From contig NZ_JAGIQA010000020.1 of assembly GCF_017814975.1 (NCBI RefSeq), positions 62,001 to 126,000 of the forward strand: a stretch of DNA of 64,000 nucleotides, written 5' to 3'. The translations under genes and the position numbers were made by a program. Source of the DNA: Cupriavidus consociatus. GTDB lineage: Bacteria; Pseudomonadota; Gammaproteobacteria; Burkholderiales; Burkholderiaceae. The notes under the pieces were generated by a model. It worked only from the letters and a program-made list of their open reading frames with translations. It did no database searches and was not told the DNA's origin. Shown in pieces: positions 1 through 8,904 of the stretch (its first letter is position 1; each line of letters begins with the position of its first letter).

Positions 1-1347
1 GCCGCGGGCACGAAGGGCATCCCGCTGGCCAACCAGATCGTCCCAGGATGCTGCCTCCAGCGCACGGTCCAGCACTGTCTCGTAGTCGCCCGAATCGTAG
101 TAGGTGCCACTCGGAATCAGATACGGGAACTCGTCCTTGCCAATCAGGTTGCGGCGCCGCAGTTCAATGCGGTCGATGCCAAGATGACGCGCTACCTTGT
201 CCATGCCAGTCTCTAGGGCGTAGTTAGTGGGGGCTTGCCCGAAGCCGCGGACAGCCTCCTGGGGCGTCTTGTTCGTCATCACCGAGATCGCGTGATACTC
301 CGCACTGGCGATACGGTAGGGCCCGACGATGGCCCCAACGGGCTTGCCCAATTGCAACGGCGCTCGACCCGAGTAGGCACCAATATCGTCCACCGCCCGC
401 ATGCGCATCGACCGGATGGTGCCGTCGCCATCGAACGCTAACGTCACGTCGAACTGGCGATCGGGCCCTTGCATATCACCGCCGCGCATGTTCTCAAGCC
501 GATCCTCAATGAACCGCACCGGCCGACCCAGCATGCGCGAAAGGTAGCCCACCAGAATGGTGTGTTTGAGGCCGCGCTTAACCCCGTAGCTACCGCCGAC
601 ATCGACGTCGTAGTGCACTCGAACGCCATTGCCGGGCAAGCGCAGGCACTTGGCCAGCAGGTCGGGGTATTTGGGCATCTGGATAGAAGCCCAGACATCC
701 AGGATCTGCGTCGCATCGTTCCACGAGCAAGTCGCGACAAAAGTCTCAATGGGCACCGTCGAATTACGTGCCCAGCGCACCCGATAGCTCAATTGGTGCT
801 GTGCTGCGGCAAAGTGCTGATCGACATCGCCCCAGACGAACTTTCGTTGCCAGATTGTGTTCGACCCGTGAGACGGATGGACCAGCGGTGACTCAGGATC
901 CAGCGCCCCTTCGAGGTCAATAACGTGGGGCGTTTCCTCGTACACAACGTTGACAAGTTCGCTCGCATCTTCGGCGAGTGCACGGCTCTCAGCGACGACC
1001 GCAACCACCCATTCACCGGCATAGCGGACGACTCCACTGGCCAGAGGAAACCGCGTTACGCTAGGCGCATCCACCCCGGGCAACATTGGATCGATGTTCG
1101 CATTGAGGTCTTCACCGGTCAGCACCGCATGGACGCCTGGAACTTCCAAGGCTTGCGACACGTCAATCGACAGGATTTTGGCACTGGCGTGAGGACTGGC
1201 GACGATGGCTACATGCAAAAGACGGGACAATTGGATGTCGGCCGCATAGCGACCTTGCCCGGTGACGAACCGGCGGTGCTCCACCGCGCGGCGGTGCTTT
1301 CCGATGTAGCGGAACCCCTGGTAGGCGGCATGCTTCGGCTCAGCCAT
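1..1347 (-). CDS. Molybdenum hydroxylase large (Mo-pterin binding) subunit, C-terminus cut by window edge
   Basis: About 449 residues of a xanthine dehydrogenase/CoxL-family large subunit are present; the reading frame is open to base 1, so the C-terminal half lies outside the window. The start is ATG at 1347, overlapping the end of the small-subunit gene by 8 bases. The N-terminus (YIGKHRRAVEHRRFVTGQG) is typical of the family, followed by GGSYGVKRG and PVRFIEDRLENM. The loop that carries AYRCSFR in form I CO dehydrogenase reads EAVRGFGQAP here. The enzyme is therefore a general aldehyde- or N-heterocycle-type hydroxylase and not a true CO dehydrogenase. The active site should hold a Mo-cytosine dinucleotide cofactor; the substrate cannot be told from sequence. 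It is last of three genes in medium-small-large order. Confidence 0.9.
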   Translation of the reverse strand, partial: MAEPKHAAYQGFRYIGKHRRAVEHRRFVTGQGRYAADIQLSRLLHVAIVASPHASAKILSIDVSQALEVPGVHAVLTGEDLNANIDPMLPGVDAPSVTRFPLASGVVRYAGEWVVAVVAESRALAEDASELVNVVYEETPHVIDLEGALDPESPLVHPSHGSNTIWQRKFVWGDVDQHFAAAQHQLSYRVRWARNSTVPIETFVATCSWNDATQILDVWASIQMPKYPDLLAKCLRLPGNGVRVHYDVDVGGSYGVKRGLKHTILVGYLSRMLGRPVRFIEDRLENMRGGDMQGPDRQFDVTLAFDGDGTIRSMRMRAVDDIGAYSGRAPLQLGKPVGAIVGPYRIASAEYHAISVMTNKTPQEAVRGFGQAPTNYALETGMDKVARHLGIDRIELRRRNLIGKDEFPYLIPSGTYYDSGDYETVLDRALEAASWDDLVGQRDALRARG

Positions 1348-1891
1348 GGTTCCCCCCCACAGTATCCGTCTTTTTTTGCGCCGGCACAGCGCTTCCCACC
1401 GGAAAACAATCGCCCTCCTGCGAAGTCGCAAGCTTGACTGCGTCAACAATCTGCTTATAACCGCTGCAACGGCAGAGATTGCCCCCGATCGCATCACGTA
1501 TCTGTGCTTCGTCAGGCTTAGGATGCTGCTCGATCAACGCGTGGCAGGCAATCAGCATGCCTGGAGTGCAATAGCCACACTGCAATGCGTGGGTTTCGCA
1601 GAATGCATCTTGTAGTTTGCTGAGGCACCCGCGTTCGGGCGCCAGCCCTTCGACAGTGGTGACCGAAAGCCCGTCTGCCTGCACAGCAAACATGCAGCAA
1701 GACCTCACTGGCTCGCCTTCGAGCAAAACACTGCAAGCGCCACAGACGCCGTGCTCGCAACCCACATGGGTCCCGGTCAAGTTCAAGTGCTCGCGTATAA
1801 AGTCAACAAGCGTCGTGCGAGGTTCGATATCCCGGGACTGGATCACCCCGTTGACCTTGATCTCGACGTTGACGAGTTTGGGTAGTGTCAT
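1340..1891 (-). CDS. Molybdenum hydroxylase small [2Fe-2S] subunit
   Basis: This 183-residue protein is the iron-sulfur subunit of the same molybdenum hydroxylase. The N-terminal ferredoxin-like domain has C45, C50, C53 and C65 in the usual CEHGVCGAC arrangement. The all-helical second domain has C105, C108, C140 and C142 (QCGYCTPGM and CRCSG). It passes electrons from the Mo centre of the large subunit to the FAD of the medium subunit. The C-terminus is about 20-25 residues longer than most members, ending in a Lys/Gly-rich tail. It lies 16 bases after the FAD subunit and overlaps the large subunit by 8 bases, so the three are surely co-translated. Confidence 0.93.
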   Translation of the reverse strand: MTLPKLVNVEIKVNGVIQSRDIEPRTTLVDFIREHLNLTGTHVGCEHGVCGACSVLLEGEPVRSCCMFAVQADGLSVTTVEGLAPERGCLSKLQDAFCETHALQCGYCTPGMLIACHALIEQHPKPDEAQIRDAIGGNLCRCSGYKQIVDAVKLATSQEGDCFPVGSAVPAQKKTDTVGGNHG

Positions 1892-1907
1892 TGCTCTATC
1901 GTCTTCT

Positions 1908-2789
1908 TCAATGTTCGGCGTGCAGCAGCCCAGCGGACTGGAGAATCACCCGCGTGAGCAGAACACCAGCGAGATGTCGCCGATAGTCCGCATCGGCGTG
2001 CACGTCCGACGCCGGCTGAATTCGCGCCACGCAGGCCTGCGCAACCTCGCGGGCGATGTCCTGATTGACCTTGTGGCCTTCCAGGCCAGCGCTAATGTCC
2101 GGAAAGGACAGCGGTGTCCCATCGACGCCCCCCAGGCCAAAAGCAGCTCGGCGGCAGACCCCATCGCCATCAAGCTGCAACTGACATGCGGCTGACGCCA
2201 TGGCGAAGTCACCATGTCGCATTGCGACTTCCTCGAAGGCTGTTCTCACACCAGGCCCGTTCCAAACCGGCCATTCGATGTCTATGAGGCATTCCTGCTC
2301 ACCCAAGGTGTTGAACATTGGCCCCAGGAAGAACTCGGATGCTGGAATCCGGCGTTCGCCCTCTTCTAGGCTACGCACTCGGAAAGTCGCGCCCAGCACG
2401 ACTGCCGCCAGCGGCAATTCGGCGGAAGGATCGGCATGTACCAGACTGCCTCCCACAGTACCGCGGGTTCTCGTCTGGATATGTCCCACCCAACGCAGCG
2501 CCTCGCGCACCAATGGCAGGGATTCGCGCAACGTCGCGTCAAGTTCCACGTGCCGTTGCCGAACACCAGCGCCAAGCGTCACGAAACGGCCATCGACAAG
2601 ACTCTCCTTCAGCTCGTCCAGCCTTGCAATATCGACTAACACTGCAGGCCTAGCGAGCCGCATAGCCATCATGGGAACAAGACTCTGTCCACCGGCGATG
2701 AGCTTTGCGTCACCACCGTGAAGGGACAGAAGATTCAGTGCTTCGTCGACGCTTTCGACGCGGACGTATTCGAAGGGAGCGGCTTTCAT
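1908..2789 (-). CDS. Molybdenum hydroxylase medium FAD-binding subunit
   Basis: A CoxM-type FAD subunit of 293 residues. I placed the start at the ATG at 2789 (MKAAPFEYVRVES), because homology to the family begins there; the open frame runs 88 codons further upstream but that stretch looks non-coding. Flavin-binding motifs are visible: AGGQSLVPMM near residue 33 and TRGTVGGSLVHADP near residue 115. It is the first gene of the medium-small-large operon, with 16 bases before the small subunit. No convincing Shine-Dalgarno sequence precedes the start, so the exact start is the least certain part. The electron acceptor may be NAD, a quinone or a cytochrome. Confidence 0.9.
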   Translation of the reverse strand: MKAAPFEYVRVESVDEALNLLSLHGGDAKLIAGGQSLVPMMAMRLARPAVLVDIARLDELKESLVDGRFVTLGAGVRQRHVELDATLRESLPLVREALRWVGHIQTRTRGTVGGSLVHADPSAELPLAAVVLGATFRVRSLEEGERRIPASEFFLGPMFNTLGEQECLIDIEWPVWNGPGVRTAFEEVAMRHGDFAMASAACQLQLDGDGVCRRAAFGLGGVDGTPLSFPDISAGLEGHKVNQDIAREVAQACVARIQPASDVHADADYRRHLAGVLLTRVILQSAGLLHAEH

Positions 2790-3194
2790 GAGTGAAAGTG
2801 TCGTGCGTCCACCTCTTCCGCACAACCCAAGAAAGCTCACCGGTCGTGAGACAAACTCACGCTGGCGTAATCCACTTAGATGCTGCGTAAGAGGCACTCG
2901 CGAAACGGCGATCCCGCGCGTAACGAAGACATAGCTTCTTACCAGAGCCGGGCTACGGACCAGCCGGCTAGCCGGGGCGACCGACGTTACGCGCGCCTCC
3001 GAATCCCTGCGCCTGGCCTCAGGCTTGTGAGACGAGCTGATGCTGAAGGACACTTTCTACCTCGCTTCCCATCCTGAGTGCGGGAGTCGATGAGGCCTCT
3101 TCGGACGTTGCGACCGAGCGAGCGGAGACCCCTCCCTTACCGGCATGCCGGCGCCACAAGCAAGGGAGGGGGGAACGTCAAGTGCCCTGCTCGG
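2790..3194. other. Intergenic stretch with inverted repeats
   Basis: No credible gene. It holds a 9-bp inverted repeat GCGCGTAAC (2916-2924) / GTTACGCGC (2986-2994), with a 12-bp palindrome CCGGCTAGCCGG (2964-2975) between the arms. A stronger hairpin lies at 3129-3171. Being upstream of the molybdenum hydroxylase operon, the first set may contain its control sites. No matching regulator gene is adjacent. Confidence 0.4.
3129..3171 (-). terminator. Hairpin downstream of chemoreceptor
   Basis: Perfect 10-bp arms CCCCTCCCTT (3129-3138) and AAGGGAGGGG (3162-3171) enclose a 12-bp palindrome CCGGCATGCCGG (3140-3151). It starts 23 bases after the chemoreceptor stop codon, a natural terminator position. 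There is no T-run after it on either strand, so it is not a classical intrinsic terminator. It could be an attenuating stem-loop or a mobile repeat. Confidence 0.45.
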
Positions 3195-5149
3195 TCAAGC
3201 GGGGGCCGACTCCCCGATGTGGAAAGAGGAGACACTACGCTCCATGCGGCTTGACTGACTCTGCAGCGCTTCCGCGGCCGCTGCGGCTTGTTCGACTAGG
3301 GCCGCATTCTGTTGAGTAACCATGTCCATCTGGGATACCGCCTGGGTGACTTGAGCAATACCAGCGCTTTGTTCGGACGACGCGGTGCTGATGCTTTCGG
3401 TAATAAGGCGTACCTGGCCTACAGCGCTCTCTAGGGCGGTCATGGCCTCTCCAGCGTCGATAGCCAAGGTATATCCGGCTTCGATACGGTCACCCGACCG
3501 CGAGATTAGCGCCTTAACGTCCTTTGCGCAGCTATCGGTTCGATGGGCCAAGCTGCGAACCTCAGCTGCTACTACAGCGAAGCCTTTCCCGTGCTCTCCC
3601 GCTCGAGCAGCCGCTACGGCAGCGTTAAGTGCGAGGATGTTTGTCTGGAAGGAGATGCCTTCGATGAGTCCAACGATGTCCACGATTTGCTTGGAGTCAC
3701 CTCGAATCTCCGTCATCGTGTCGCAAACGCGCGATACCGTGTTGCGGCTTTTGCTTGCGAGCGCCACTGCTTCCTCGGCGAGCCTGCGGGCCTCATGAGA
3801 GCTGGCTGAGTTTTGCTGTACGGTCGCAAGTATTTCCTCCATACTTGCCGCGGTTTGCTCAAGTGCGCCAGCTTTCACCTCCGTGCGTCGGGACAAGTCC
3901 AAGTTCCCCTCAGCAATTTGAGTAGCAGCGGCCAGGACGTTCGCGGCCCCCGTCATAGTTATGCGAACCATTGCGCCCCACGTATCAAGCAATGTCATGA
4001 CGAGACGTTTGATCTCTGCGAGCTCGTCCTTCCCTGCGACTGTGATACGCCCAGTGAGGTCTCCGCTATTAGCTCGCTTAACCAGATCAGCGATCGCATT
4101 TACATCCTGACGTCTTCCACGGCCAAATCCAGCAGTCAGGTACAACGCCGGAACAAGTGTCAGCACTGTGACAAGTGCCAAGCACCATACCCGAATCGTA
4201 GCTTGCGTCACGCGCTGCTCAATATTCTCGCGCATTAGCTTTTCGAATGCCTCGCTGGCCACTGACAAGCCATCAATGGCCTCGCTAGCAGCGGCGAAGT
4301 ATGCCGTTGGATTAATTGAAATCGACTCCGACTCGATGAGCTCCGACTTCTCACGCGCGAGAAAGTTATCTAAAGGAGCGAGGTGGCGCAATGCTTCTTC
4401 GATCTCCCTTCGCCTTTCAGGAGCTACCAGAATTGCCCGACTCGCATCACGTCGCACAGCAGCGAGTCCGTCTCTTATCTGTTCGGCCAACCCAGCCATC
4501 TCATTGCGTTGAGCCGGATCCTTGAAGTTTCCCGCGCTCACGACCTTGACCCCAATGCCTCGACTAAGCGCTGCCGCTTCAATAACTTTGGTACCGAGGA
4601 GAATGATAGATCGGCCAGGCAATTCGAATGCTTTCCTGGATCAATGCCAAGTGAGAATCGCCTCGAAACGTCAGATGTGAAACTGCGTACGGTGTTCACA
4701 AGGCCCGTATGCGAGGTGAATAGTCGTTCTGCATCTCCGGAAAGTCCCGGCTTTCGAACGCGACCCCATGAGTCAGCCAACGCTGAAGCTTCACTCGCGG
4801 TTGCGGCGTCGCCAGCGCGCTGCGCGGCGTCCAGTAGTCGCGCAAAATGCTTCGCAGCTTGCACGTCGGCATTGTCAAAGCGCGCGCGAAATGCGTCATT
4901 GCCGGCCAAGATTGCTGCCATGGTTCCCCTGCGAAGCTGGACCTCTCGCATAGCATCCATAGCAGTTTCGGGATCGTAAAGCCGACGAAGATCCGAACGC
5001 GCGGAGCTAATTTGGTCGATGCTTGAATCAAAAGCGAAATAAAGTCCAGTGCCTAAAGGAGTGAGAAAGAGCAGAACGACAATGATGGCTTTTCCGCTGG
5101 TCGGCAGCTTCTCCATCAGCCGAATAGCTGGAGCGAAGAACTTTTCCAC
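3195..5149 (-). pseudogene. Methyl-accepting chemotaxis protein, broken by a single frameshift near 4577
   Basis: A transmembrane chemoreceptor in two frames. The first part (GTG start at 5149, Shine-Dalgarno AGGGAGAC just upstream) has a transmembrane segment KAIIVVLLFLTPLGTGLYFA and a periplasmic domain, but stops at 4538. The rest resumes one frame over with a second transmembrane segment (VWCLALVTVLTLVPALYL), a HAMP domain and the cytoplasmic hairpin, ending at 3195. Similarity switches frame around bases 4575-4580, in the stretch coding KLLK/AALSRG. The total length is 1955 bases, so one missing base would restore 651 codons. The hairpin tip reads NAAVAAARAGEHGKGFAVVA, with Ala where NAAVEAARAG has a conserved Glu. 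It is either a decaying gene or a sequencing error. Confidence 0.85.
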
Positions 5150-5195
5150 GGTGTCTCCCTTTTTATGGATAACAAAATGAGAATTCGAATGAAAA

Positions 5196-5562
5196 CTGAT
5201 AAACGGTTTCGGAAAAGACGACCGAGCGAGCCTGATAGTTCCTGCAGCTGAGTTTTAGGATCCATGAATGTCTGTCCGAGGTTCGAAGCGACGCGAAGAC
5301 GACGGATGTTGGGATGCGCGCATGAATGCGTTCGACAACCCAGCGGACTTTGCCCAGACCACTATCGTTGTTCGGTCCGGCGCCTGGCAATGAGCCGTAG
5401 CGTCAAGGTTTTGGCTGTGTCAGCGGAGGTTCCCGTCAGTGCCCACAACTCTTCATCAACGATTGGCGCGATCATCTCGGTTCCAGTTGTACAGATGGCC
5501 AACGTGAATAGCTTGCCGAAAGGGTTAACGGCCCCGCCTGGCTCTTTCTGAAACGGTCTCTT
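5196..5562 (-). mobile_element. Remnant of an IS5-family-like insertion sequence with an internally deleted transposase
   Basis: On the minus strand a short frame from ATG 5475 begins MIAPIVDEELWALTG, like the N-terminus of IS5-type transposases. It continues almost at once into LIARRRTEQ. A shifted frame then gives GLGKVRWVVER and, in a third frame, IRRLRV followed by FM. These are the order and spacing of the C-terminal part of such transposases (the GLG.VRWVVERT....FRRLRVR region). The DDE core between them is missing. Candidate ends are GTTTCGGAAAAGA (5206-5218) and, inverted, GTTTCAGAAAGA (5553 down to 5542). The copy is small, deleted and frameshifted, so inert. The subgroup is a guess. 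Confidence 0.6.
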
Positions 5563-5925
5563 AGTGTTGACTAAGACGGTAGCGCCACCTTTGAACACGC
5601 CGCGCGAATTTGATGCGGGTATCTTCACGCATGCAGCAGAACCGTGCTTAACGAACGGCTCCATCGGTCTGTTACGACATCGTGATCGGTGCGCACCAGA
5701 GCCCCCTGCCCAACTGCATCTCAGTGCTCTTCATGGCGGGGTTGTTGGTGTCGAACGACGTCTTAGTGGGCCGTTTGCACGCCCCTCCATGAACCCCAAA
5801 CAGCTTCATTGGCAGCGAGCGCGTGCGAGGGGGCTGGTCCGCTAAGGCAGAAAGACGCTCGCGACCATGGAGCCATGGCCGATGAAGCAGGCCATAAGGA
5901 CGTGAGACGCCTCTGATCGGCTCGC
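5563..5925. other. Intergenic, no gene recognised
   Basis: Between the insertion-sequence remnant and the Bug protein stop codon. Several open frames exist on both strands, but none shows a family resemblance, a ribosome site or codon use like the neighbours. Confidence 0.4.
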
Positions 5926-6912
5926 TCAGTCCAACTTGACCCCACTGCGCCGCACCACTTCGCCCCAATTCTTGTATTCGGCCGCAATATAAGCCTGAGC
6001 CTCTGCCGGACTGGTGCTTTGGCGCGGCAAAACCCCCATTGCTAGCAGCCTTTTCTGCATCTGGGGTGTTCCCATGGCTCTCTGGATGGCGCCATAGGTC
6101 GAGTTTACCAATCCCTTCGACGTGCCAGCTGGATACAGCATCATCAGCCACGTCGATGCATGAAATCCAGTGAAACCTTGTTCGTCTAGTGTCGGGACTG
6201 AAAGTGCTCCTCCTAAACGCGAAGGCGAAGCGGAGCCGAGAGCCCTCAATCGGCCGTCCTGCACGAGGCTCTGGACACTTGCCGCCGTTTCCAAAGCTAT
6301 CGGCACCGCGCCCGCCACGACGTCCGTGAGGCCTGGGCCACTTCCCTTGTATGGCACATGAAGGATGTCGAGTCCTAACCGACGCTTGAACTCCTCCATC
6401 GCCAGATGGGAGACTGTGCCATTCCCGGAAGACGCGTTCATGAGCTTGCCGGGATGCCTTTTGGCATAATCGACCAAGCCTTTCACATCGGTGAAGGGCA
6501 ACGAGGGGTGACTAACCAGCACGAAAGGTAAGTCACCCACCAGACCGACAGCCTCGAAGTCTCTCAACGAATCATAGGGAACGCTGTTGTAGAGATGGGG
6601 ATTCGTGGCGACCGCTGACATGTGCGAGAGCATCATCACCGAGCCGTCGTTAGGGGCTTTGGCCAGGTTCCCCATGGCGATACTACCGCCTTGACCCGGC
6701 CTGTTCTCCACGATGTAGTTGGCGCTGACAGTATTCAGCTGTGCCGCCAACAGCCGGGCCACGATGTCCGTAGCCTGTCCAGGAGGGAATCCGACGATGA
6801 TCTTGGTCACTGCAGCTCTGGAAGGAGCTATCTGCGACAAAGCGGACTCCATCGCGGACCAGGCACCAAGCGCGAGCAGCATGCGGCGGCTCAACTGTCT
6901 TTTCGCGTTCAT
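5926..6912 (-). CDS. Tripartite tricarboxylate transporter-type binding protein (Bug family)
   Basis: A 328-residue periplasmic solute receptor of the Bug/TctC family. It has an N-terminal export signal with RR (SRRMLLALGAWSAMESALS), possibly Tat-dependent, followed by the family start KIIVGFPPGQATDIVARLL and the typical ENRPGQGG, NASSGNGTVSHLAMEEF and HVPYKGSGPGLTDV segments. GGAG five bases before ATG 6912 supports the start. Proteins of this family bind small carboxylates. No TctA/TctB membrane genes are in the window, so it must borrow a permease or act as a sensor. It stands alone, with 222 bases before the next gene upstream, and is the first of four such receptors here. Ligand unknown. 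Confidence 0.92.
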   Translation of the reverse strand: MNAKRQLSRRMLLALGAWSAMESALSQIAPSRAAVTKIIVGFPPGQATDIVARLLAAQLNTVSANYIVENRPGQGGSIAMGNLAKAPNDGSVMMLSHMSAVATNPHLYNSVPYDSLRDFEAVGLVGDLPFVLVSHPSLPFTDVKGLVDYAKRHPGKLMNASSGNGTVSHLAMEEFKRRLGLDILHVPYKGSGPGLTDVVAGAVPIALETAASVQSLVQDGRLRALGSASPSRLGGALSVPTLDEQGFTGFHASTWLMMLYPAGTSKGLVNSTYGAIQRAMGTPQMQKRLLAMGVLPRQSTSPAEAQAYIAAEYKNWGEVVRRSGVKLD

Positions 6913-7134
6913 GCGTTCTCCATGAACCGCCGGCCGCGCCGGACGTGGCTTAGCTTACGGGGTTCGGTGCGCCGTACAGAGCATCCCCTTCCAATGAAGC
7001 GCCCTCCACGAATTCACCCGCGCTGGACGCTGGGGGCGATTCCGTCGAGGAAGGCGATACCACCAAAGCGCGGTCACGCCACTGATATCAATTAATGGCT
7101 CGCGGGATGCTCTGCGAATCACGGCTCTTGGCGT

Positions 7135-8088
7135 TCAGATCGGATCCCAGCTGAACACGTCACCCGAGCGGTCCAGGCTGTGATACTGCGCCCGGAGGGC
7201 GGGCAGCGCGTGACTCGCCACAGCTTGCGGAGTCCACCCCTCTCCGCGATGAACCGAGCGCACGGGCCGCGGTTGGCTCATGAGGAAGATCTCGTTGTTG
7301 CGCACGGCGAAGATCTGTCCCGTCGTATCGGCTGCAGCATCACTCGCCAGACAAACTGCCAGTGGCGCGATCTTTGCGGGCGTCATCTCCTTCAGGCGGT
7401 CGACTCGGGCGCGCTGCTCCGGCGTGTCCGTGGGCATCGATGCAATCATCCGGCTGAACGCGAAGGGAGCAATGCAGTTGGAGCGCACGTTGAACTTGCG
7501 CATATCAAGTGCGATTGACTTGGACAGTGCCGCAATGCCCATCTTCGCAGCCGAATAGTTGGCCTGGCCGATCTCGCCAATCAGACCCGAGGTCGAAGTC
7601 ATGTGAACGAAGCAGCCGGACTCTTGCTCCTTAAAATGGATGGCAGCCGCGCGGCTCACGTGGTAGCTGCCATAGAGGTGGACCTTGATCACAGCGTCCC
7701 ACTGGTCATCACCCATCTTGTGAAAGAAGCCGTCCCGCAGGATTCCGGCGTTATTCACGACCACGTCTACGCGACCAAAGGAGTCGAGTGCGCACTCCAC
7801 CATGCGCTGGCCCGCAGCTGCATCGGCCACACTATCGGTGTTAGCCACCGCTTCCCCACCCAGTGCCCGGATTTCATTCACGACTGCCTGCGCCGGCCCA
7901 TCGTCCGTTCCTTCGCCACTGAGCGATGCGCCGACGTCATTCACGACCACCCGCGCTCCTTCACGCGCCATGGCTAATGCAATATCACGCCCGATTCCGC
8001 CGCCCGAACCGGTGACTATCGCGACCTTGCCTTCCAGCATGCGTTGTCCGGAGCGCTCAGCGCCCTGTGTCTTTTCCATTTCCATCAT
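7135..8088 (-). CDS. SDR-family 3-hydroxyacyl-CoA dehydrogenase (17beta-HSD4/MFE-2 type)
   Basis: A 317-residue short-chain dehydrogenase. It has the nucleotide motif TGSGGGIG (residues 26-33), the NNAG strand and the catalytic NYSAAK Tyr/Lys pair after a Ser-rich strand. The insert VVVNDVGASLSGEGTDDGPA is characteristic of the dehydrogenase domain of peroxisomal multifunctional enzyme 2 and its bacterial relatives, which oxidise (3R)-hydroxyacyl-CoA. It is the last gene of a seven-gene operon that also codes MaoC-like hydratases and an SCPx-like thiolase, so the beta-oxidation role fits. Three in-frame ATGs lie within 10 bases (8088, 8085, 8079); AGGA touches the first, so a later one is possible. 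Confidence 0.85.
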   Translation of the reverse strand: MMEMEKTQGAERSGQRMLEGKVAIVTGSGGGIGRDIALAMAREGARVVVNDVGASLSGEGTDDGPAQAVVNEIRALGGEAVANTDSVADAAAGQRMVECALDSFGRVDVVVNNAGILRDGFFHKMGDDQWDAVIKVHLYGSYHVSRAAAIHFKEQESGCFVHMTSTSGLIGEIGQANYSAAKMGIAALSKSIALDMRKFNVRSNCIAPFAFSRMIASMPTDTPEQRARVDRLKEMTPAKIAPLAVCLASDAAADTTGQIFAVRNNEIFLMSQPRPVRSVHRGEGWTPQAVASHALPALRAQYHSLDRSGDVFSWDPI

Positions 8089-8109
8089 TCCTGTTCTTGC
8101 CGGCCGCAG

Positions 8110-8904
8110 TCATTGCGCGGCGGGCCAGTTAAAGGGGGGGGCCTGCTTCTCTAGTAGGCGGTTGACTGCGGTACGATGGCCTGCGCTGCCCATCGCCAGT
8201 GCTTGGGCTTGCGCTTCTACATCCAATAGCGCCCCAAGTTCGCCCCCTTGCGGGGAGAGATTGCGCTTGATCAAGCTGACCGCCAGGGGCGACGCGTTGA
8301 TGAAGCTGCTCGCAATCACGCGAGCGCGTGAATTCAACTCGTCGGGACTCACAATCTCCATGACAATCCCGAGGTCAAGCGCCTCCTGCACACCGATCTC
8401 TCGTGCAGACAGCATAAGCTCCTTGGCACGTTGCACTCCGACCACCCTCGGCAACGTATAAAAGCATCCGCAGTCTGGCACGAGGCCTACGCGAAGAAAC
8501 GATGCGCTGAAACGCGCGCGCGGAGTTGCCAATACCAGGTCCGCAGTCAGCGCCAGGCTCAGTCCGGCACCAGTCGCCATCCCATCCACAGCTGCGATCA
8601 CTGGTCGGTCGAGCGAGATCAGATCGCGCACCCAGTCATTCATGTCCTGGAAACGACGCAGCCAGCCCTCGTTGTCAAGACCAGCCGTTGCGAGCGCACG
8701 AAGATCCCCGCCGGCGCAAAAATGGCCACCGGCTCCAGTAAGAATGACTGCCCTAACCTGCTGATCACGCCGGATCGCTTGAACGGCATCAACGAGCTGA
8801 GCGCGCATCGACGGGTCGAGTGCATTTCGGCGCTCTGGCTGGTTCAGGACTATCTCTGCGATGCCCTCACGGACATCGAACAGTACGCTTCGGCTCGTGC
8901 TCAT
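8110..8904 (-). CDS. Enoyl-CoA hydratase/isomerase (crotonase family, PaaG-like)
   Basis: A 264-residue crotonase. Oxyanion-hole elements are seen in GGHFCAGGDLRAL and DGMATGAGLSLALTAD. The segment FLRVGLVPDCGCFYTLPRVVG resembles PaaG-type isomerases (GLVPDSG..FLLPRLVG), with Asp in place of the second catalytic Glu of classic hydratases; it may therefore isomerise rather than hydrate. Shine-Dalgarno GGGAGG precedes ATG 8904, which overlaps the upstream MaoC-like gene by ATGA. Being in an operon with two MaoC-like hydratase halves makes a double-bond isomerase role plausible, since hydration is already covered. Confidence 0.87.
   Translation of the reverse strand: MSTSRSVLFDVREGIAEIVLNQPERRNALDPSMRAQLVDAVQAIRRDQQVRAVILTGAGGHFCAGGDLRALATAGLDNEGWLRRFQDMNDWVRDLISLDRPVIAAVDGMATGAGLSLALTADLVLATPRARFSASFLRVGLVPDCGCFYTLPRVVGVQRAKELMLSAREIGVQEALDLGIVMEIVSPDELNSRARVIASSFINASPLAVSLIKRNLSPQGGELGALLDVEAQAQALAMGSAGHRTAVNRLLEKQAPPFNWPAAQ

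Noticed and set aside
1617..2721. Plus-strand open frames opposite the molybdenum hydroxylase subunits
   Set aside because: Antisense shadows of GC-rich genes with good family matches on the minus strand.
2790..3053. N-terminal extension of the FAD subunit by 88 codons
   Set aside because: Arg/Ser-rich, no resemblance to the family; MKAAPFEYVRVES at 2789 is a typical start.
5672..6151. 159-codon minus-strand frame overlapping the Bug gene stop
   Set aside because: Overlaps a real gene in another frame, low-complexity Gly/Arg composition and no ribosome site.
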